Part shown: positions 8,910 to 17,521 of the stretch, piece after piece | Position numbering within the stretch: the first letter of the stretch is position 1 | How the letters are laid out: every line of letters starts with the position of its first letter | From: Halomonas sp. GT | GTDB taxonomy: Bacteria; Pseudomonadota; Gammaproteobacteria; Pseudomonadales; Halomonadaceae | Direction: 5' to 3' | Length of the DNA stretch: 64,000 nucleotides | NCBI RefSeq assembly: GCF_002082565.1 | Contig: NZ_CP020562.1 | Coordinates: 248,001 to 312,000, forward strand | Position numbers and translations under genes: made by a program | The notes under the pieces: generated by a model | Seen by the model: only the letters and a program-made list of their open reading frames with translations | The model's database searches: none | What the model was told of the DNA's origin: nothing

Positions 8910-8944
8910 AAAAAAAGGCTCGCCGCCTGCCAGGGGCAGGCGGC
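8910..8944 (-). terminator. Terminator-like attenuator between ugpB and ugpA
   Basis: On the minus strand a GC-rich 10-bp stem (8944-8935 with 8931-8922, loop 3 nt) is followed by a 7-T run (8916-8910). It lies inside the operon, between the binding-protein gene and the permease genes. Partial termination here would give more UgpB than membrane components, a common arrangement for ABC importers. Confidence 0.7.
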
Positions 8945-8959
8945 GGAGCGGGTGCTTAC

Positions 8960-10285
8960 TTACTGGTTGGCTGATTGGAAGTCGCGTAGCAACTGATTAC
9001 CACGTTCAACCGCTGAATCGGCAGCCTCTTGGCCAGATTTAGCGCCAGTCATCACGGCTTCCATCTCTTCGGAGATGATGTCGCGGATCTGTACAAAGTT
9101 ACCAAACCGCAGGCCCTTTGAGTTTTCAGTCGGTTCGTTTAGTGTCATCTGCTTCAGCGAAATATCGGCACCTGGATTCTCATCGTAGTAGCCCTGCTCT
9201 TTACTTAAGTCCCATGCTGCTTGAGTGATTGGCAGGTAACCGGTTTGCTGGTGCCACTCTGCTTGTACCTCAGGCTGTGAGAGGTACTCAAAGAAGGCGG
9301 CAACGGCTTCATACTCGTCATCGGTATGGCCTTGAAGTGCCCACAGGGTGGCACCGCCAATGATGGAGTTCTGTGGCGCGCCATCTACGTCGTCATAGTA
9401 GGGCTGCATACCGAAACCGACTTCAAAGTCGGAATTAGCAGCGACATCCGCACGTGATGCAGAAGAGCCAAAGAAAATCGCACACTCTTGTGAGTAAAAC
9501 AGCGGTTCAGAGTCTGGCCCGGAACCAGGGCCGCCCCACTTAAAGGCATCCGCATCCTGCCACGTCTTTAAATTATCCCAGTGGCGGGCTACCAGTTCAT
9601 TGTTGAAGTTGAACTCTGTTTCTATCCCGCCAAAACCGTTTTCTAACGTCCCTAGCGGAGAGTTGTGCATGGCAGAGAAGTTTTCCAGCATGACCCAGCT
9701 TGGCCATGAGGTGGTGAAACCACAGTTGGCAGCGCCCGACTCGGTGATTTGAGTTGCGTATTCCGCGACTTCATCCCAGGTTTGTGGCGGCTGTTCAGGG
9801 TCTAAACCTGCTTCCTCAAACACGTCACGGTTGTAATACATAATGGGCGTTGAGGAGTTGAACGGGAACGACAACATGTTGCCGTTTGTGTCGGTGTAGT
9901 AACCGACTACCGCCGGCAGGAAAGCGTCACGATCAAATGCACGGCCATGATCCTCCATGAGCTGATACACCGGATAAATGGCGCCATCAGCATTCATCAT
10001 GGTACCTGTGCCGACTTCGAAGACCTGCAGAATATGAGGCTGCTCGCTTGCACGGAACGCCGCAATGGCACCGGTCATCGTTTCGGTATAATTGCCACGA
10101 TAGCTAGGCGTTACGCGGTAATCATCCTGGGAGGCGTTAAACTCCTCCGTCATTTCTTCAAGGATTTCACCAAGCTGGCCTCCCATGGCGTGCCACCAAG
10201 TCACTTCAGTCGCTGAATGGGCAGAAAGGCTAAACGTGGCGGTCGCCACCCCTAGGGTAAGCGCGTGCAATGTGAAACGAGACAT
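8960..10285 (-). CDS. ugpB: sn-glycerol-3-phosphate ABC transporter substrate-binding protein UgpB
   Basis: A periplasmic binding protein of 441 aa with a signal peptide ending near LSAHSA. The mature start EVTWWHAMGGQLGEILEEM is typical of UgpB, as are MYYNRDVFEEAGLDP, TSWPSWVMLENFSAMHN, GGATLWAL and NEPTENSKGLRFGNFVQIRDI. It captures glycerol-3-phosphate or its diesters and delivers them to UgpAE. It is the first gene of ugpBAEC. Four half-sites at 11-bp pitch upstream (10358-10397) suggest PhoB control, as known for ugp in Escherichia coli. The divergent neighbour is argE. Confidence 0.93.
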   Translation of the reverse strand: MSRFTLHALTLGVATATFSLSAHSATEVTWWHAMGGQLGEILEEMTEEFNASQDDYRVTPSYRGNYTETMTGAIAAFRASEQPHILQVFEVGTGTMMNADGAIYPVYQLMEDHGRAFDRDAFLPAVVGYYTDTNGNMLSFPFNSSTPIMYYNRDVFEEAGLDPEQPPQTWDEVAEYATQITESGAANCGFTTSWPSWVMLENFSAMHNSPLGTLENGFGGIETEFNFNNELVARHWDNLKTWQDADAFKWGGPGSGPDSEPLFYSQECAIFFGSSASRADVAANSDFEVGFGMQPYYDDVDGAPQNSIIGGATLWALQGHTDDEYEAVAAFFEYLSQPEVQAEWHQQTGYLPITQAAWDLSKEQGYYDENPGADISLKQMTLNEPTENSKGLRFGNFVQIRDIISEEMEAVMTGAKSGQEAADSAVERGNQLLRDFQSANQ

Positions 10286-10357
10286 AACGGCTCCTTGTGG
10301 GTCGTTCGCAGTACATTTGTTAAGTTTTTTGGGTGCACTGAACAGTAGAAAGTGTAG

Positions 10358-10397
10358 ATGACGTTTTCATGAATGCACGATGAACTCGACGTGACAG
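10358..10397 (-). promoter_or_regulatory. Tandem Pho-box-like sites upstream of ugpB
   Basis: Reading toward ugpB on the minus strand, CTGTCAC (10397-10391), AGTTCAT (10386-10380), CATTCAT (10375-10369) and ACGTCAT (10364-10358) recur at an exact 11-bp pitch. This is the geometry of two adjacent PhoB boxes. The last half-site ends 72 bp before the ugpB start. Confidence 0.65.
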
Positions 10398-10487
10398 TCA
10401 ACGTTTAGTTGGCAGTAAGTCTGCCAAGTAGGAAAAGGCGAATGGCGGTGATAGGGTAATATCAAGAGATTAACTAGCGAGAGCAGA

Positions 10488-11657
10488 ATGACTGACGTGA
10501 CCACCTTACTGGCGAAGCTAGTATCATTCGATACCACCTCAAGTGGATCAAATTTAGCCTTAATTGAATTTGTTGAGCATTATCTAGCTGATTATGGTGT
10601 TGCTTCAGAGCGGGTGATGAGCCCGTGTGGAACCAAAGCCAACCTGATTGCCCGCGTAGGCCCTGTTGCCCCTGGCGGCGTGATGCTTTCTGGCCATACC
10701 GACGTAGTGCCTGTGGCCGGTCAGCCATGGTCGAGTGACCCGTTTACCTTGCGTGATGGCGGCGATGGCCGTCTTTACGGGCGTGGCACCTGTGATATGA
10801 AAGGCTTCATTGCCTGTGCGTTAGCCATGGTGCCTACCTGGGTCAATGCGTCACTTAAGCAGCCTATCTATTTTGGGTTTTCTTACGACGAAGAAATTGG
10901 CTGTGTGGGCGCGCCGAGTCTTATTAAACGCTTTTACGAGCACTACTCCACCACCGCCCACGTCATTGTTGGCGAACCTACCAGCATGCAGCCTGTGGTC
11001 GCGCAAAAAGGCGCAACGAATCTGCGCACTACCGTGATTGGCCAGGAGGCCCACAGTAGCCAAGTGAATCAAGGCACGTCAGCTATCCATGTTGCGGCAA
11101 GGCTCGTCACGTTTATTGAAGACACGATGGCGGCATTAGTGGAAGAGGGGCGCGTTGACGAGGCATTTAATGTGCCCCACACCAGTCTGCATGTAGGCAA
11201 GATAAAGGGCGGTACAGCAATCAATATTATGGCGCGGGAGTGCCAGTTCGAGTGGGAAATTCGTCACCTGCCCACGGACACCTTCGACGAGATATACGCG
11301 CGCTTTAAGACTTATTGCGACCAGCTAAGCGTTGAGCTGCAGGCCAAAGGCAAGCACGTTGAAATTACCACCGAGCCGCTAAACGTGACCGTACCGGGCT
11401 TGGCCGACCGCGAAAACGACCAGGTGCTTCGCTTAGCCAAAAACCATTTGCCAGCAGGGTGCTGCGACCATGCGGTGGCTTACGCTACGGAAGCGGGGCA
11501 GTTCCAAGGCCAAGGCTTGCAGACAATAATTCTTGGCCCTGGCAGCATTGCCCAGGCGCATCAACCCGATGAGTATATTGAGACGGCTCAACTGCATGAA
11601 TGCACGGCGTTTATGCAGCGATTAGGGCAGGCCTTAGAAACACCCTATTCGGGATGA
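10488..11657 (+). CDS. argE: Acetylornithine deacetylase ArgE
   Basis: A cytosolic M20 metallopeptidase of 389 aa that removes the acetyl group from N-acetylornithine in arginine biosynthesis. Metal-binding and catalytic motifs are SGHTDVVPV, GRGTCDMKGF and SYDEEIGCVGA. The dimerisation domain contains AHSSQVNQGTSAIHVAA, and GGTAINIMARECQFEWEIRH is an ArgE hallmark. Length matches ArgE. It is transcribed divergently from ugpB and ends with a terminator at 11696-11734. A second, distinct M20 enzyme lies at 16238-17521. Confidence 0.9.
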   Translation: MTDVTTLLAKLVSFDTTSSGSNLALIEFVEHYLADYGVASERVMSPCGTKANLIARVGPVAPGGVMLSGHTDVVPVAGQPWSSDPFTLRDGGDGRLYGRGTCDMKGFIACALAMVPTWVNASLKQPIYFGFSYDEEIGCVGAPSLIKRFYEHYSTTAHVIVGEPTSMQPVVAQKGATNLRTTVIGQEAHSSQVNQGTSAIHVAARLVTFIEDTMAALVEEGRVDEAFNVPHTSLHVGKIKGGTAINIMARECQFEWEIRHLPTDTFDEIYARFKTYCDQLSVELQAKGKHVEITTEPLNVTVPGLADRENDQVLRLAKNHLPAGCCDHAVAYATEAGQFQGQGLQTIILGPGSIAQAHQPDEYIETAQLHECTAFMQRLGQALETPYSG

Positions 11658-11695
11658 TGGCTGCTAATGAGTCTTTAATATAAATAGCGCACAAT

Positions 11696-11734
11696 AAAAA
11701 ACACCCGCCAATGGTTAAACAGGCGGGTGTTTTT
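11696..11734. terminator. Bidirectional terminator after argE
   Basis: AAAAAACACCCGCC-type left arm (11696-11709) pairs with GGCGGGTGTTTTT (11722-11734) around a 12-nt loop, with A and T runs on the two sides. It serves argE and the convergent gene at 11764-12075. Confidence 0.9.
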
Positions 11735-11763
11735 CTAAAACGTTGCTGCGTTGCTTATTACGA

Positions 11764-12075
11764 CTAATGCTGATGTTGCTCTTCGTAAAGCTCTGCTTTC
11801 GCATGGCGCATCACATCTTCGCAGGCCTGTTGGCGGGCAAGTTGGGTCAGCAGTCGCTGAGTCACCTCAAACCCTTTCCCCAAACAGGTATCAACTTCGT
11901 CTCGGCTAACGTGCGGAGAGACGTTATAGTCGATTTTTACCGTACGGCCACCGCCTTCAAGTCGATCGGCGATTTGTCTAAGCCGCCACGCGATTCGCTC
12001 TTTCCAGGTTGCTGATTCTACCGCGCCTTCGTTTACGCTAAACGTGCACTGCCATTCGGGTTTGTAAACCTTCAT
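11764..12075 (-). CDS. Hypothetical protein, 103 aa
   Basis: No family recognised. The protein starts MKVYKPEWQCTFSVNEG, continues with a helical basic/acidic stretch (WKERIAWRLRQIADRLEGG), a strand (RTVKIDYNVSP) and a C-terminal helix rich in Gln and His. It has no signal peptide or transmembrane segment. The ATG is preceded by a strong ribosome-binding site (GGAGG, 6 nt away), which supports real translation. It is convergent with argE and divergent from ychJ. A small soluble protein is all that can be said. Confidence 0.75.
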   Translation of the reverse strand: MKVYKPEWQCTFSVNEGAVESATWKERIAWRLRQIADRLEGGGRTVKIDYNVSPHVSRDEVDTCLGKGFEVTQRLLTQLARQQACEDVMRHAKAELYEEQHQH

Positions 12076-12229
12076 AGGAGAACCTCCACTGCGTTTGGAA
12101 AGAATGATCGATCGTGTGTCGTACTCCGTCTGTCTGATGATGTAGCTCTGGTACTATACCTAACTCTTTGCCAATACCGAAACAAAACGTATACCAAGTC
12201 TATAAACCAAAGAATACAGAGTCTTCAAT

Positions 12230-12703
12230 ATGACGCTTTCAACGCCAGCCTCAACGTCAAGCAACTGCCCGTGCGGCAGTGGCGCTGCATTCACGGCGTG
12301 TTGCCAACCTTATCATCAAGGTGCAACGGCACCGACGCCTGAAGCGCTAATGCGTTCACGTTATACGGCATTTGCGTTGAATAGCCACGACTACTTACTC
12401 ACTACTTGGCACGCATCAACGCGGCCAGCGCAGCTGCAGCCTGACCCAGGCGCCCAGTGGAAAGCACTCACGATTGTGGCGGCATCGCCAGCAAAAGAAG
12501 GGCAGGGCACGGTACATTTTTTGGCTTATTTCCGTGAACAAAACCGCTGGCATGTGCTGGAAGAAAACTCACGGTTTGTGTTTGAAGATGGGCGCTGGTG
12601 GTATGTGGATGGCGTGCCGACCATCGAGCGCCTTAAACCACGGCGAAACGAGCGCTGCCTATGTGGTAGCGGTCGAAAAATAAAGAGTTGTTGCGGTGAG
12701 TAG
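12230..12703 (+). CDS. YchJ family protein with two SEC-C motifs
   Basis: A 157-aa member of the UPF0225/YchJ family. It has SEC-C zinc-binding motifs at both ends, CPCGSGAAFTACC near residue 14 and CLCGSGRKIKSCC at the C terminus. Between them is the YchJ core (PTPEALMRSRYTAFAL, YLLTTWHAS, FLAYFRE, WHVLEENSRFV, GRWWYVDG), an NTF2-like fold. The biochemical role is not established; SEC-C motifs bind zinc and often mediate protein contacts. Its stop overlaps the next gene by 8 nt. Confidence 0.9.
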   Translation: MTLSTPASTSSNCPCGSGAAFTACCQPYHQGATAPTPEALMRSRYTAFALNSHDYLLTTWHASTRPAQLQPDPGAQWKALTIVAASPAKEGQGTVHFLAYFREQNRWHVLEENSRFVFEDGRWWYVDGVPTIERLKPRRNERCLCGSGRKIKSCCGE

Positions 12704-12995
12704 TATAAATACCGATACCCAATGGTTCCTTTACTTACTTGAGTGCAAGCGTGGCACCTATGTGGGAATTACCAATAACCTAGCGAAACGTTACCAAGCG
12801 CACTGCGATGGTAAAGGTGCCCGCTATACCCGAGCGAATCCACCGATAGCACTGCTCGGCGCGCAACCTTTCGCAGATCGTGCCGAGGCCAGCCGCGCTG
12901 AATATGCGCTGAAGCGCCAAACGCCAAGTCGAAAACGGGAATGGGCCACTCAGTGGCCGATTAGCGATTTTTCCAGCTCGGCGTTGGATAGGTAA
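12696..12995 (+). CDS. GIY-YIG nuclease superfamily protein
   Basis: A 99-aa single-domain GIY-YIG protein of the YhbQ/UPF0213 type. The GIY-YIG core is WFLYLLECKRGTYVGITNNLAKRYQAH, followed by GARYTRANPP and the C-terminal catalytic region with EAEYALK-like RAEYALKRQTPSRKREW. Members are predicted metal-dependent nucleases; their cellular role is poorly defined. The start is GTG at 12696, inside the last codons of ychJ (8-nt overlap), so translation is probably coupled. Confidence 0.85.
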   Translation: MSSINTDTQWFLYLLECKRGTYVGITNNLAKRYQAHCDGKGARYTRANPPIALLGAQPFADRAEASRAEYALKRQTPSRKREWATQWPISDFSSSALDR

Positions 12996-13022
12996 CTTTT
13001 GCAGTTGACCGAATGACCGTAT

Positions 13023-13427
13023 CTACCGAACTACCGTGACAGTACACACTGCCTGGCGCACAACATTTAAGGCGGTGGAGCCCATAAAGTGGTCAGGGAA
13101 GCCGGGGCGGTTAGAGGAAATAATGATGCAGTCGACGCCGTTGCGTTTGGCAAACTTGACCACCTGATGGGCGGCATTGCCTTCCACAACATGAATCTCG
13201 TAGCTTTCGTCGCCAATTTTCTTACGAATACCGTCCTTAATGCGCTGCGCAGTGGTTTCGCGGTAATCACTAGGCAGTGATGGAGCGATATAAGGGGGAA
13301 TACGCTCCATCACCGAAATGATCTGTATGGTGCTGTCCGCGTCTGCCAGCTTGCGTGCCACGTCGATTTTTTGCAGCACATTGGAGTTATTGTCTGCCGC
13401 CGTGGTGATTAGAATATTCTTATACAT
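13023..13427 (-). CDS. Universal stress protein family (UspA-like)
   Basis: A 134-aa UspA-fold protein. It begins MYKNILITTAADNNSN, with the ATP-binding region replaced by a non-canonical stretch, and ends with FMGSTALNVVRQAVCTVTVVR, the phosphate-binding G-x-S/T pattern of ATP-binding Usp proteins. It lies 85 nt downstream of the NhaC-family transporter gene on the same strand. Usp partners beside transporters are common in Halomonas (for example TeaD with the TeaABC ectoine transporter), which suggests it tunes the transporter; that is inference. Confidence 0.85.
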   Translation of the reverse strand: MYKNILITTAADNNSNVLQKIDVARKLADADSTIQIISVMERIPPYIAPSLPSDYRETTAQRIKDGIRKKIGDESYEIHVVEGNAAHQVVKFAKRNGVDCIIISSNRPGFPDHFMGSTALNVVRQAVCTVTVVR

Positions 13428-13512
13428 GTTGCGTGCCCTCAGGTTGATAGGCGGTGGTGCGAGGCGACAAAGTGGCCGCCTCTGGCCACGTGTTGGTCTG
13501 ATAGGTGGCGAT

Positions 13513-14991
13513 CTACTTCGCTAGCTCGGCTTGCGGCAGACGTTCGGTGTATGGAGGATTGTAGGTGTTGACGTCGTTACGCTCGCCTTCACGCCAAATG
13601 CAGATATTGAACAGGCCATACACAATGGCAATCACGGGGGTGATAATGGCGAGGAAGGTCCAACCCATGTAATCCCACGCGGACACGCCGAGTACGCCCA
13701 TGTAGTAAGCACCGCCTAGCCCCCAAGGAACCAGCGGTGAGGTCACCGTGGCCGAGTCTTCACAGGTGCGCGAGCATACCGATGGCAGAATCTTTAGCTT
13801 GCGGTAGGCGGGTACGAACATGCGCCCTGGAATAATAATGGCAATATACTGGCTGGCCGAGAACAGGTTGGTGGCTAATGATGAGACAACGTGGGTAACG
13901 ATTAGCCCGCGTGAATTACTGACCAGTTTGCCCATCTTTTCCAATAACACTTCGAGCATCCGGGTTTTCTCTAGTAGGCCGCCCAGGCTAAGCCCGATAA
14001 AGCCCAGCGAGATCGTCCACATCATGCCTTGCAAACCACCACGACTTAATAGGCTATCAACGGCTTCAACACCGGTTTCCGATACATAGCCGTAGTTCAT
14101 GTAATTCATCATGCTGCCCAGTCCGACGCCTTGAGTGGCGACAGCAAGTCCCGCCCCTAATAGGCTGCCAATGACCATGACTGCCAGGGCGTTGATGCGC
14201 CGATAGGCCAAAACAACCACCACCAGTGGCGGCAAGAAGGCGAGCAGCCCCACTGAGAAATTATCGCTGATGCCTGCTAGCAGTTCAGCGGTGCGGGAAA
14301 TATCAGCGCCTTCGCCGTCAAACTGCATACCGATAAAAAAGAACAGAATAATGGTAATGATTAGCGCAGGGCCGGTGGTGTAGAACATCGAACGGATGTG
14401 GTCGAACAGGTTGGCCTCGGCAACCCCAGCAGCGAGGTTGGTGGAGTCTGATACCGGTGAAATCTTGTCACCAAAGATAGCGCCGGAAATAACTGCGCCT
14501 GCTGTCATTGCTGGTGAAATGCCTAGCCCGCTGCCGATGCCGATAAAGGCAACGCCGAAGGTGGCGGCAGTGGTCCATGAGCTGCCGGTGACCAGTGATG
14601 CAACAGCACACACGATGACGGCCGTGACCAGAAAATAGGAGGGATTGATCAGTTGAAGGCCATAATAAATCAGAGAGGGAATTGTGCCGGAGGCAATCCA
14701 GCTGGCAACTAGCACACCGACCATCATCAAGATCAGCATGGGTAGCATGGCGATTTCGCAGCCATACAAGATGCCTTTCTGAACATCCTGCCAGCTGAAG
14801 CCGGAATACAGCGCGATGATGGCGCAGACCACAATGGCAAAGATCAGCGAGATATGGGTGACCCAATCTTCACCAAGTAAAAAGATCTGCGCAAACATCA
14901 TGAAGCATAAGAAACCGATGCCAATGATGGCGCCCCAAAACGAGGGTCGTTTGTTTTCGTCGTTCGTTGTTGTTGACGTTGTCGTCGACAT
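13513..14991 (-). CDS. NhaC family Na+/H+ antiporter or Na+-coupled transporter
   Basis: A 492-aa inner-membrane protein with about 11-12 transmembrane helices. Family motifs are GSSWTTAATFGVAFIGIG, GAIFGDKISPVSDSTNLAAG and SPLVPWGLGGAYYMGVLGV. NhaC homologues exchange Na+ and H+, and several family members move organic anions or amino acids. Its place within an operon of catabolic enzymes (13023-20238) makes uptake of the operon's substrate an alternative to plain ion homeostasis. It is followed on the same strand by a Usp gene. Family assignment is firm; substrate is not. Confidence 0.88.
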   Translation of the reverse strand: MSTTTSTTTNDENKRPSFWGAIIGIGFLCFMMFAQIFLLGEDWVTHISLIFAIVVCAIIALYSGFSWQDVQKGILYGCEIAMLPMLILMMVGVLVASWIASGTIPSLIYYGLQLINPSYFLVTAVIVCAVASLVTGSSWTTAATFGVAFIGIGSGLGISPAMTAGAVISGAIFGDKISPVSDSTNLAAGVAEANLFDHIRSMFYTTGPALIITIILFFFIGMQFDGEGADISRTAELLAGISDNFSVGLLAFLPPLVVVVLAYRRINALAVMVIGSLLGAGLAVATQGVGLGSMMNYMNYGYVSETGVEAVDSLLSRGGLQGMMWTISLGFIGLSLGGLLEKTRMLEVLLEKMGKLVSNSRGLIVTHVVSSLATNLFSASQYIAIIIPGRMFVPAYRKLKILPSVCSRTCEDSATVTSPLVPWGLGGAYYMGVLGVSAWDYMGWTFLAIITPVIAIVYGLFNICIWREGERNDVNTYNPPYTERLPQAELAK

Positions 14992-15053
14992 TATTGTTCT
15001 CCTTATAAGGAGTTAGTGTTATTTGCCGTTTGGTTAAACGGCGTCCAGTTGTC

Positions 15054-16241
15054 TTAGCGTTCTAAAATGATGGCGATGCCTTGTCCGCCGCCAATACAGG
15101 CCGCCGCGCAGCCGTAGCGCTGCTGGCGGGATTGAAGAAGTCGGCCAAGGGTGCCTGCGAGGCGAATGCCGGTTGCGCCTAACGGGTGCCCCAGCGCCAT
15201 AGCGCCGCCCCAGATATTGACGTTTTCAGGGTCAATCGAAAGTTCACCCATGGCATGCAGCGGCACTGCGGCGAAGGCTTCATTGATTTCCCATACGCCG
15301 ATATCCTGTGGTGTCAGCTGGGCCTGTTTCAGTGCGCGTCGAATAGCGGCGGCGGCTCCGGCCCCCATCTCCTCTGGCTTGACGCCGCAGTCGGCGATGG
15401 CCACAACACGCGCCAAGGGACTAATGCCGTGTTGGCGTAGGGCAGATTCAGACATCAGTAGCGTGGCAGCAGCACCCGAGGTTAGCGGCGAGCTGTTGCC
15501 TGCGGTCACTACGCCGCCTTGCATAAATACCGGATCCAGCCCTGCCAGGCGCTCAGCGCTGGTATCCGCGCGGATATTGCTGTCCGCGCTGATCGGTTCG
15601 CCCGCCGCGTTGTTTAGGGTCAAACGCTCAGCGTCGAAGTGACCTGCTGCGTTGGCCTTGGCGGCACGCTGGTGGGAACTGAGGGCGAGGGTATCCATCG
15701 CCTCGCGCGAAATACCGGCTGCTTTGGCCAGCCGTTCGGCGGTCAGCCCCATGTTGAGCACCACATCCAGCGCCAGCCAGTCGGCTTTTTGCAGTGCTTG
15801 AGGGCTGGTCAGCACACCTTCCTTAAACAGTGCCGGGCCCATGGGCACACGGGTCATGTTTTCCACGCCACCGGCCATGCCAACCTCAACCGCGCCCGTC
15901 TGAATCTCCCGTGCGGTGCTGCGCAGCGCGGCAAGGCCAGAGCCACATTGCTGATCAATTTGGCGGGTTGCGCAGCCCTGGCCATGTGCTCCCAGCCGCT
16001 GGGCAAGCCACAAGGGGTAACGCCCACCAAAGCTCCACTGCTCTTTTACTGGCAGGGCGCAGCCAATGCTCAGGTCTTCTACCACCGCGCCGTCAACGCC
16101 GCTACGTGCTAATAAGCCATCGAGCACGCTGGCCAGTAGAGCATCGCTGCGGGTATCGGCCCAGGCATCGACCTCGGGTTTGCGGGGGTGCGCGCGGCTG
16201 AAGGCGCTGCGCGCATAGTCGGCGAGATAAACGTCTCTCAT
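15054..16241 (-). CDS. Thiolase (acetyl-CoA acyltransferase)
   Basis: A 395-aa thiolase that cleaves a 3-oxoacyl-CoA with CoA to acetyl-CoA and a shortened acyl-CoA (or the reverse). The start MRDVYLADYARSAFSRAHPR matches thiolases; the open frame upstream lies within the previous gene. Catalytic residues are visible: the nucleophile in RQIDQQCGSGL, His in EINEAFAAVPLHAM, the GHP loop ALGHPLGATG and the second Cys in CAAACIGGGQGIA. Its ATG overlaps the M20 stop (ATGA). With the CoA transferase and aminotransferase upstream, it probably does the terminal cleavage of a 3-oxo acid pathway. Confidence 0.9.
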   Translation of the reverse strand: MRDVYLADYARSAFSRAHPRKPEVDAWADTRSDALLASVLDGLLARSGVDGAVVEDLSIGCALPVKEQWSFGGRYPLWLAQRLGAHGQGCATRQIDQQCGSGLAALRSTAREIQTGAVEVGMAGGVENMTRVPMGPALFKEGVLTSPQALQKADWLALDVVLNMGLTAERLAKAAGISREAMDTLALSSHQRAAKANAAGHFDAERLTLNNAAGEPISADSNIRADTSAERLAGLDPVFMQGGVVTAGNSSPLTSGAAATLLMSESALRQHGISPLARVVAIADCGVKPEEMGAGAAAAIRRALKQAQLTPQDIGVWEINEAFAAVPLHAMGELSIDPENVNIWGGAMALGHPLGATGIRLAGTLGRLLQSRQQRYGCAAACIGGGQGIAIILER

Positions 16242-17521
16242 GAAGGAGTCTCTTGGCTGTCTGCCATGCGCGCCCAGCGATGGATGAACAGGGCATAGGT
16301 GGTCAGCACGTGGCGGATAGAGTCGATGTTGACGCACTCATCCACGCCGTGAATGCGCTGGGCAATCGGGCCATAGCAGGTGCCGTTGATCTCACCGGAA
16401 ACGTGGAAGGCCCTCAGGTCAGTGGTGCAGGTGGATAGATAGTGGGCAGGTGGTTCGCCGAGCAGTGCTTCGTGGCACTCCGAGAGAAGCCGGATGCCCG
16501 GGGTATCGAGATCGACCACATGCCCTTCGGAACGAAAGCCATGGAAGCTGATCGTGGGTGGCGGTGTGGCGTCGTCAAGCTCAGCGTGGCGGACCATCAG
16601 GGTGTCGCGGACCCGCTGCATGGCCTCCTCTGGTGACATGCCGGGCGGGAAGCCAACGCGGCCTTCCAGAATGGCGTGGGCCGGTACGCTGGAGGCCCAG
16701 TTGCCCGCATCCACGCGGCCAACGCTCAGGTTGAACGGGTGAGGGTGGTCGACGTACAGCGCAGGCCGGGGAAGCTCATTCATTTCCGCTTCCAGGGCTT
16801 TCAGTGCGGGTAGGTAGTCCTGTAGGGCTTCAATCGCATTGCGCCCTGCGCTGGGGTCAAGCACATGGGCGGGCACGCCATCCAGGCGCATCCGGAACCA
16901 CAGCACACCCACTTGGCCAGCGTAGATCTGAGCGCCGAAAGGTTCCGGTATCAGTACGAAATCACCGCTAAAACCTTGATGCAGGCAGGCCAGCGCACCG
17001 TTGCCGGTGCATTCTTCTTCAATGACGGTTTGTAGGGTGAGCGGAAAGTTGATCTCTACCCCCGCCTGACGCACGGCCTCAACCGCCATTACCATGGCAG
17101 CAATGCCCGCCTTCATATCACCCGCGCCACGGCCATAGAGCCAGCCGTCTTTTTGCCAGGGCTCCCAGGGGGGGCGGGTCCACATATCGACAGGCTCGGC
17201 AGGCACTACATCCAAATGCCCGTTGAATACCAGGTGCGGCCCTGGCGCGCCGGGGTTAAGGTCTGAAATGACATTGTAGCGGCCAGTACTGGGCCATTCG
17301 GTGGGAGCACGATGGGGGTGCTCCTCAAAGCCGGGGGCATCCAATGGCACGCGGGTCACTGGCAGGCCCAGGCGTTCAAGGTGGCGCTCCATGGTGTCCA
17401 GCGCGCTCCGTTCCTGGCCGATGACGCTGTAGCCCCGCACCAGATCACTGGTGAGCTCTATCGTGTCGTCCATCAAGGCATTGCAGCAGGCGATAATGCG
17501 TTGTTCGGTGGCGTTGAGCAT
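16238..17521 (-). CDS. M20 family (ArgE/DapE-like) deacylase
   Basis: A 427-aa M20 metallohydrolase. Metal-ligand motifs are FNGHLDVVPA, GRGAGDMKAG and TVIEEECTGNG, and a dimerisation domain (VPAHVLDPSAGRNAIEAL) lies in the middle. The C-terminal metal region is GEINGTCYGPIAQRIHGVDECVNIDS. These enzymes hydrolyse N-acyl amino acids or related amides. It shares one base with the upstream CoA-transferase stop and overlaps the downstream thiolase, so it is embedded in the catabolic operon. Likely role: removing an acyl group from a pathway substrate or product; substrate unknown. Confidence 0.88.
   Translation of the reverse strand: MLNATEQRIIACCNALMDDTIELTSDLVRGYSVIGQERSALDTMERHLERLGLPVTRVPLDAPGFEEHPHRAPTEWPSTGRYNVISDLNPGAPGPHLVFNGHLDVVPAEPVDMWTRPPWEPWQKDGWLYGRGAGDMKAGIAAMVMAVEAVRQAGVEINFPLTLQTVIEEECTGNGALACLHQGFSGDFVLIPEPFGAQIYAGQVGVLWFRMRLDGVPAHVLDPSAGRNAIEALQDYLPALKALEAEMNELPRPALYVDHPHPFNLSVGRVDAGNWASSVPAHAILEGRVGFPPGMSPEEAMQRVRDTLMVRHAELDDATPPPTISFHGFRSEGHVVDLDTPGIRLLSECHEALLGEPPAHYLSTCTTDLRAFHVSGEINGTCYGPIAQRIHGVDECVNIDSIRHVLTTYALFIHRWARMADSQETPS

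Noticed and set aside
13440..13500. Terminator between the NhaC-family gene and the Usp gene
   Set aside because: Short GC-rich inverted repeats exist but no T run follows on the minus strand, so co-transcription is more likely.
15639..16201. Long plus-strand ORFs opposite the thiolase gene
   Set aside because: High-GC antisense shadows of a clear thiolase; no domain features.
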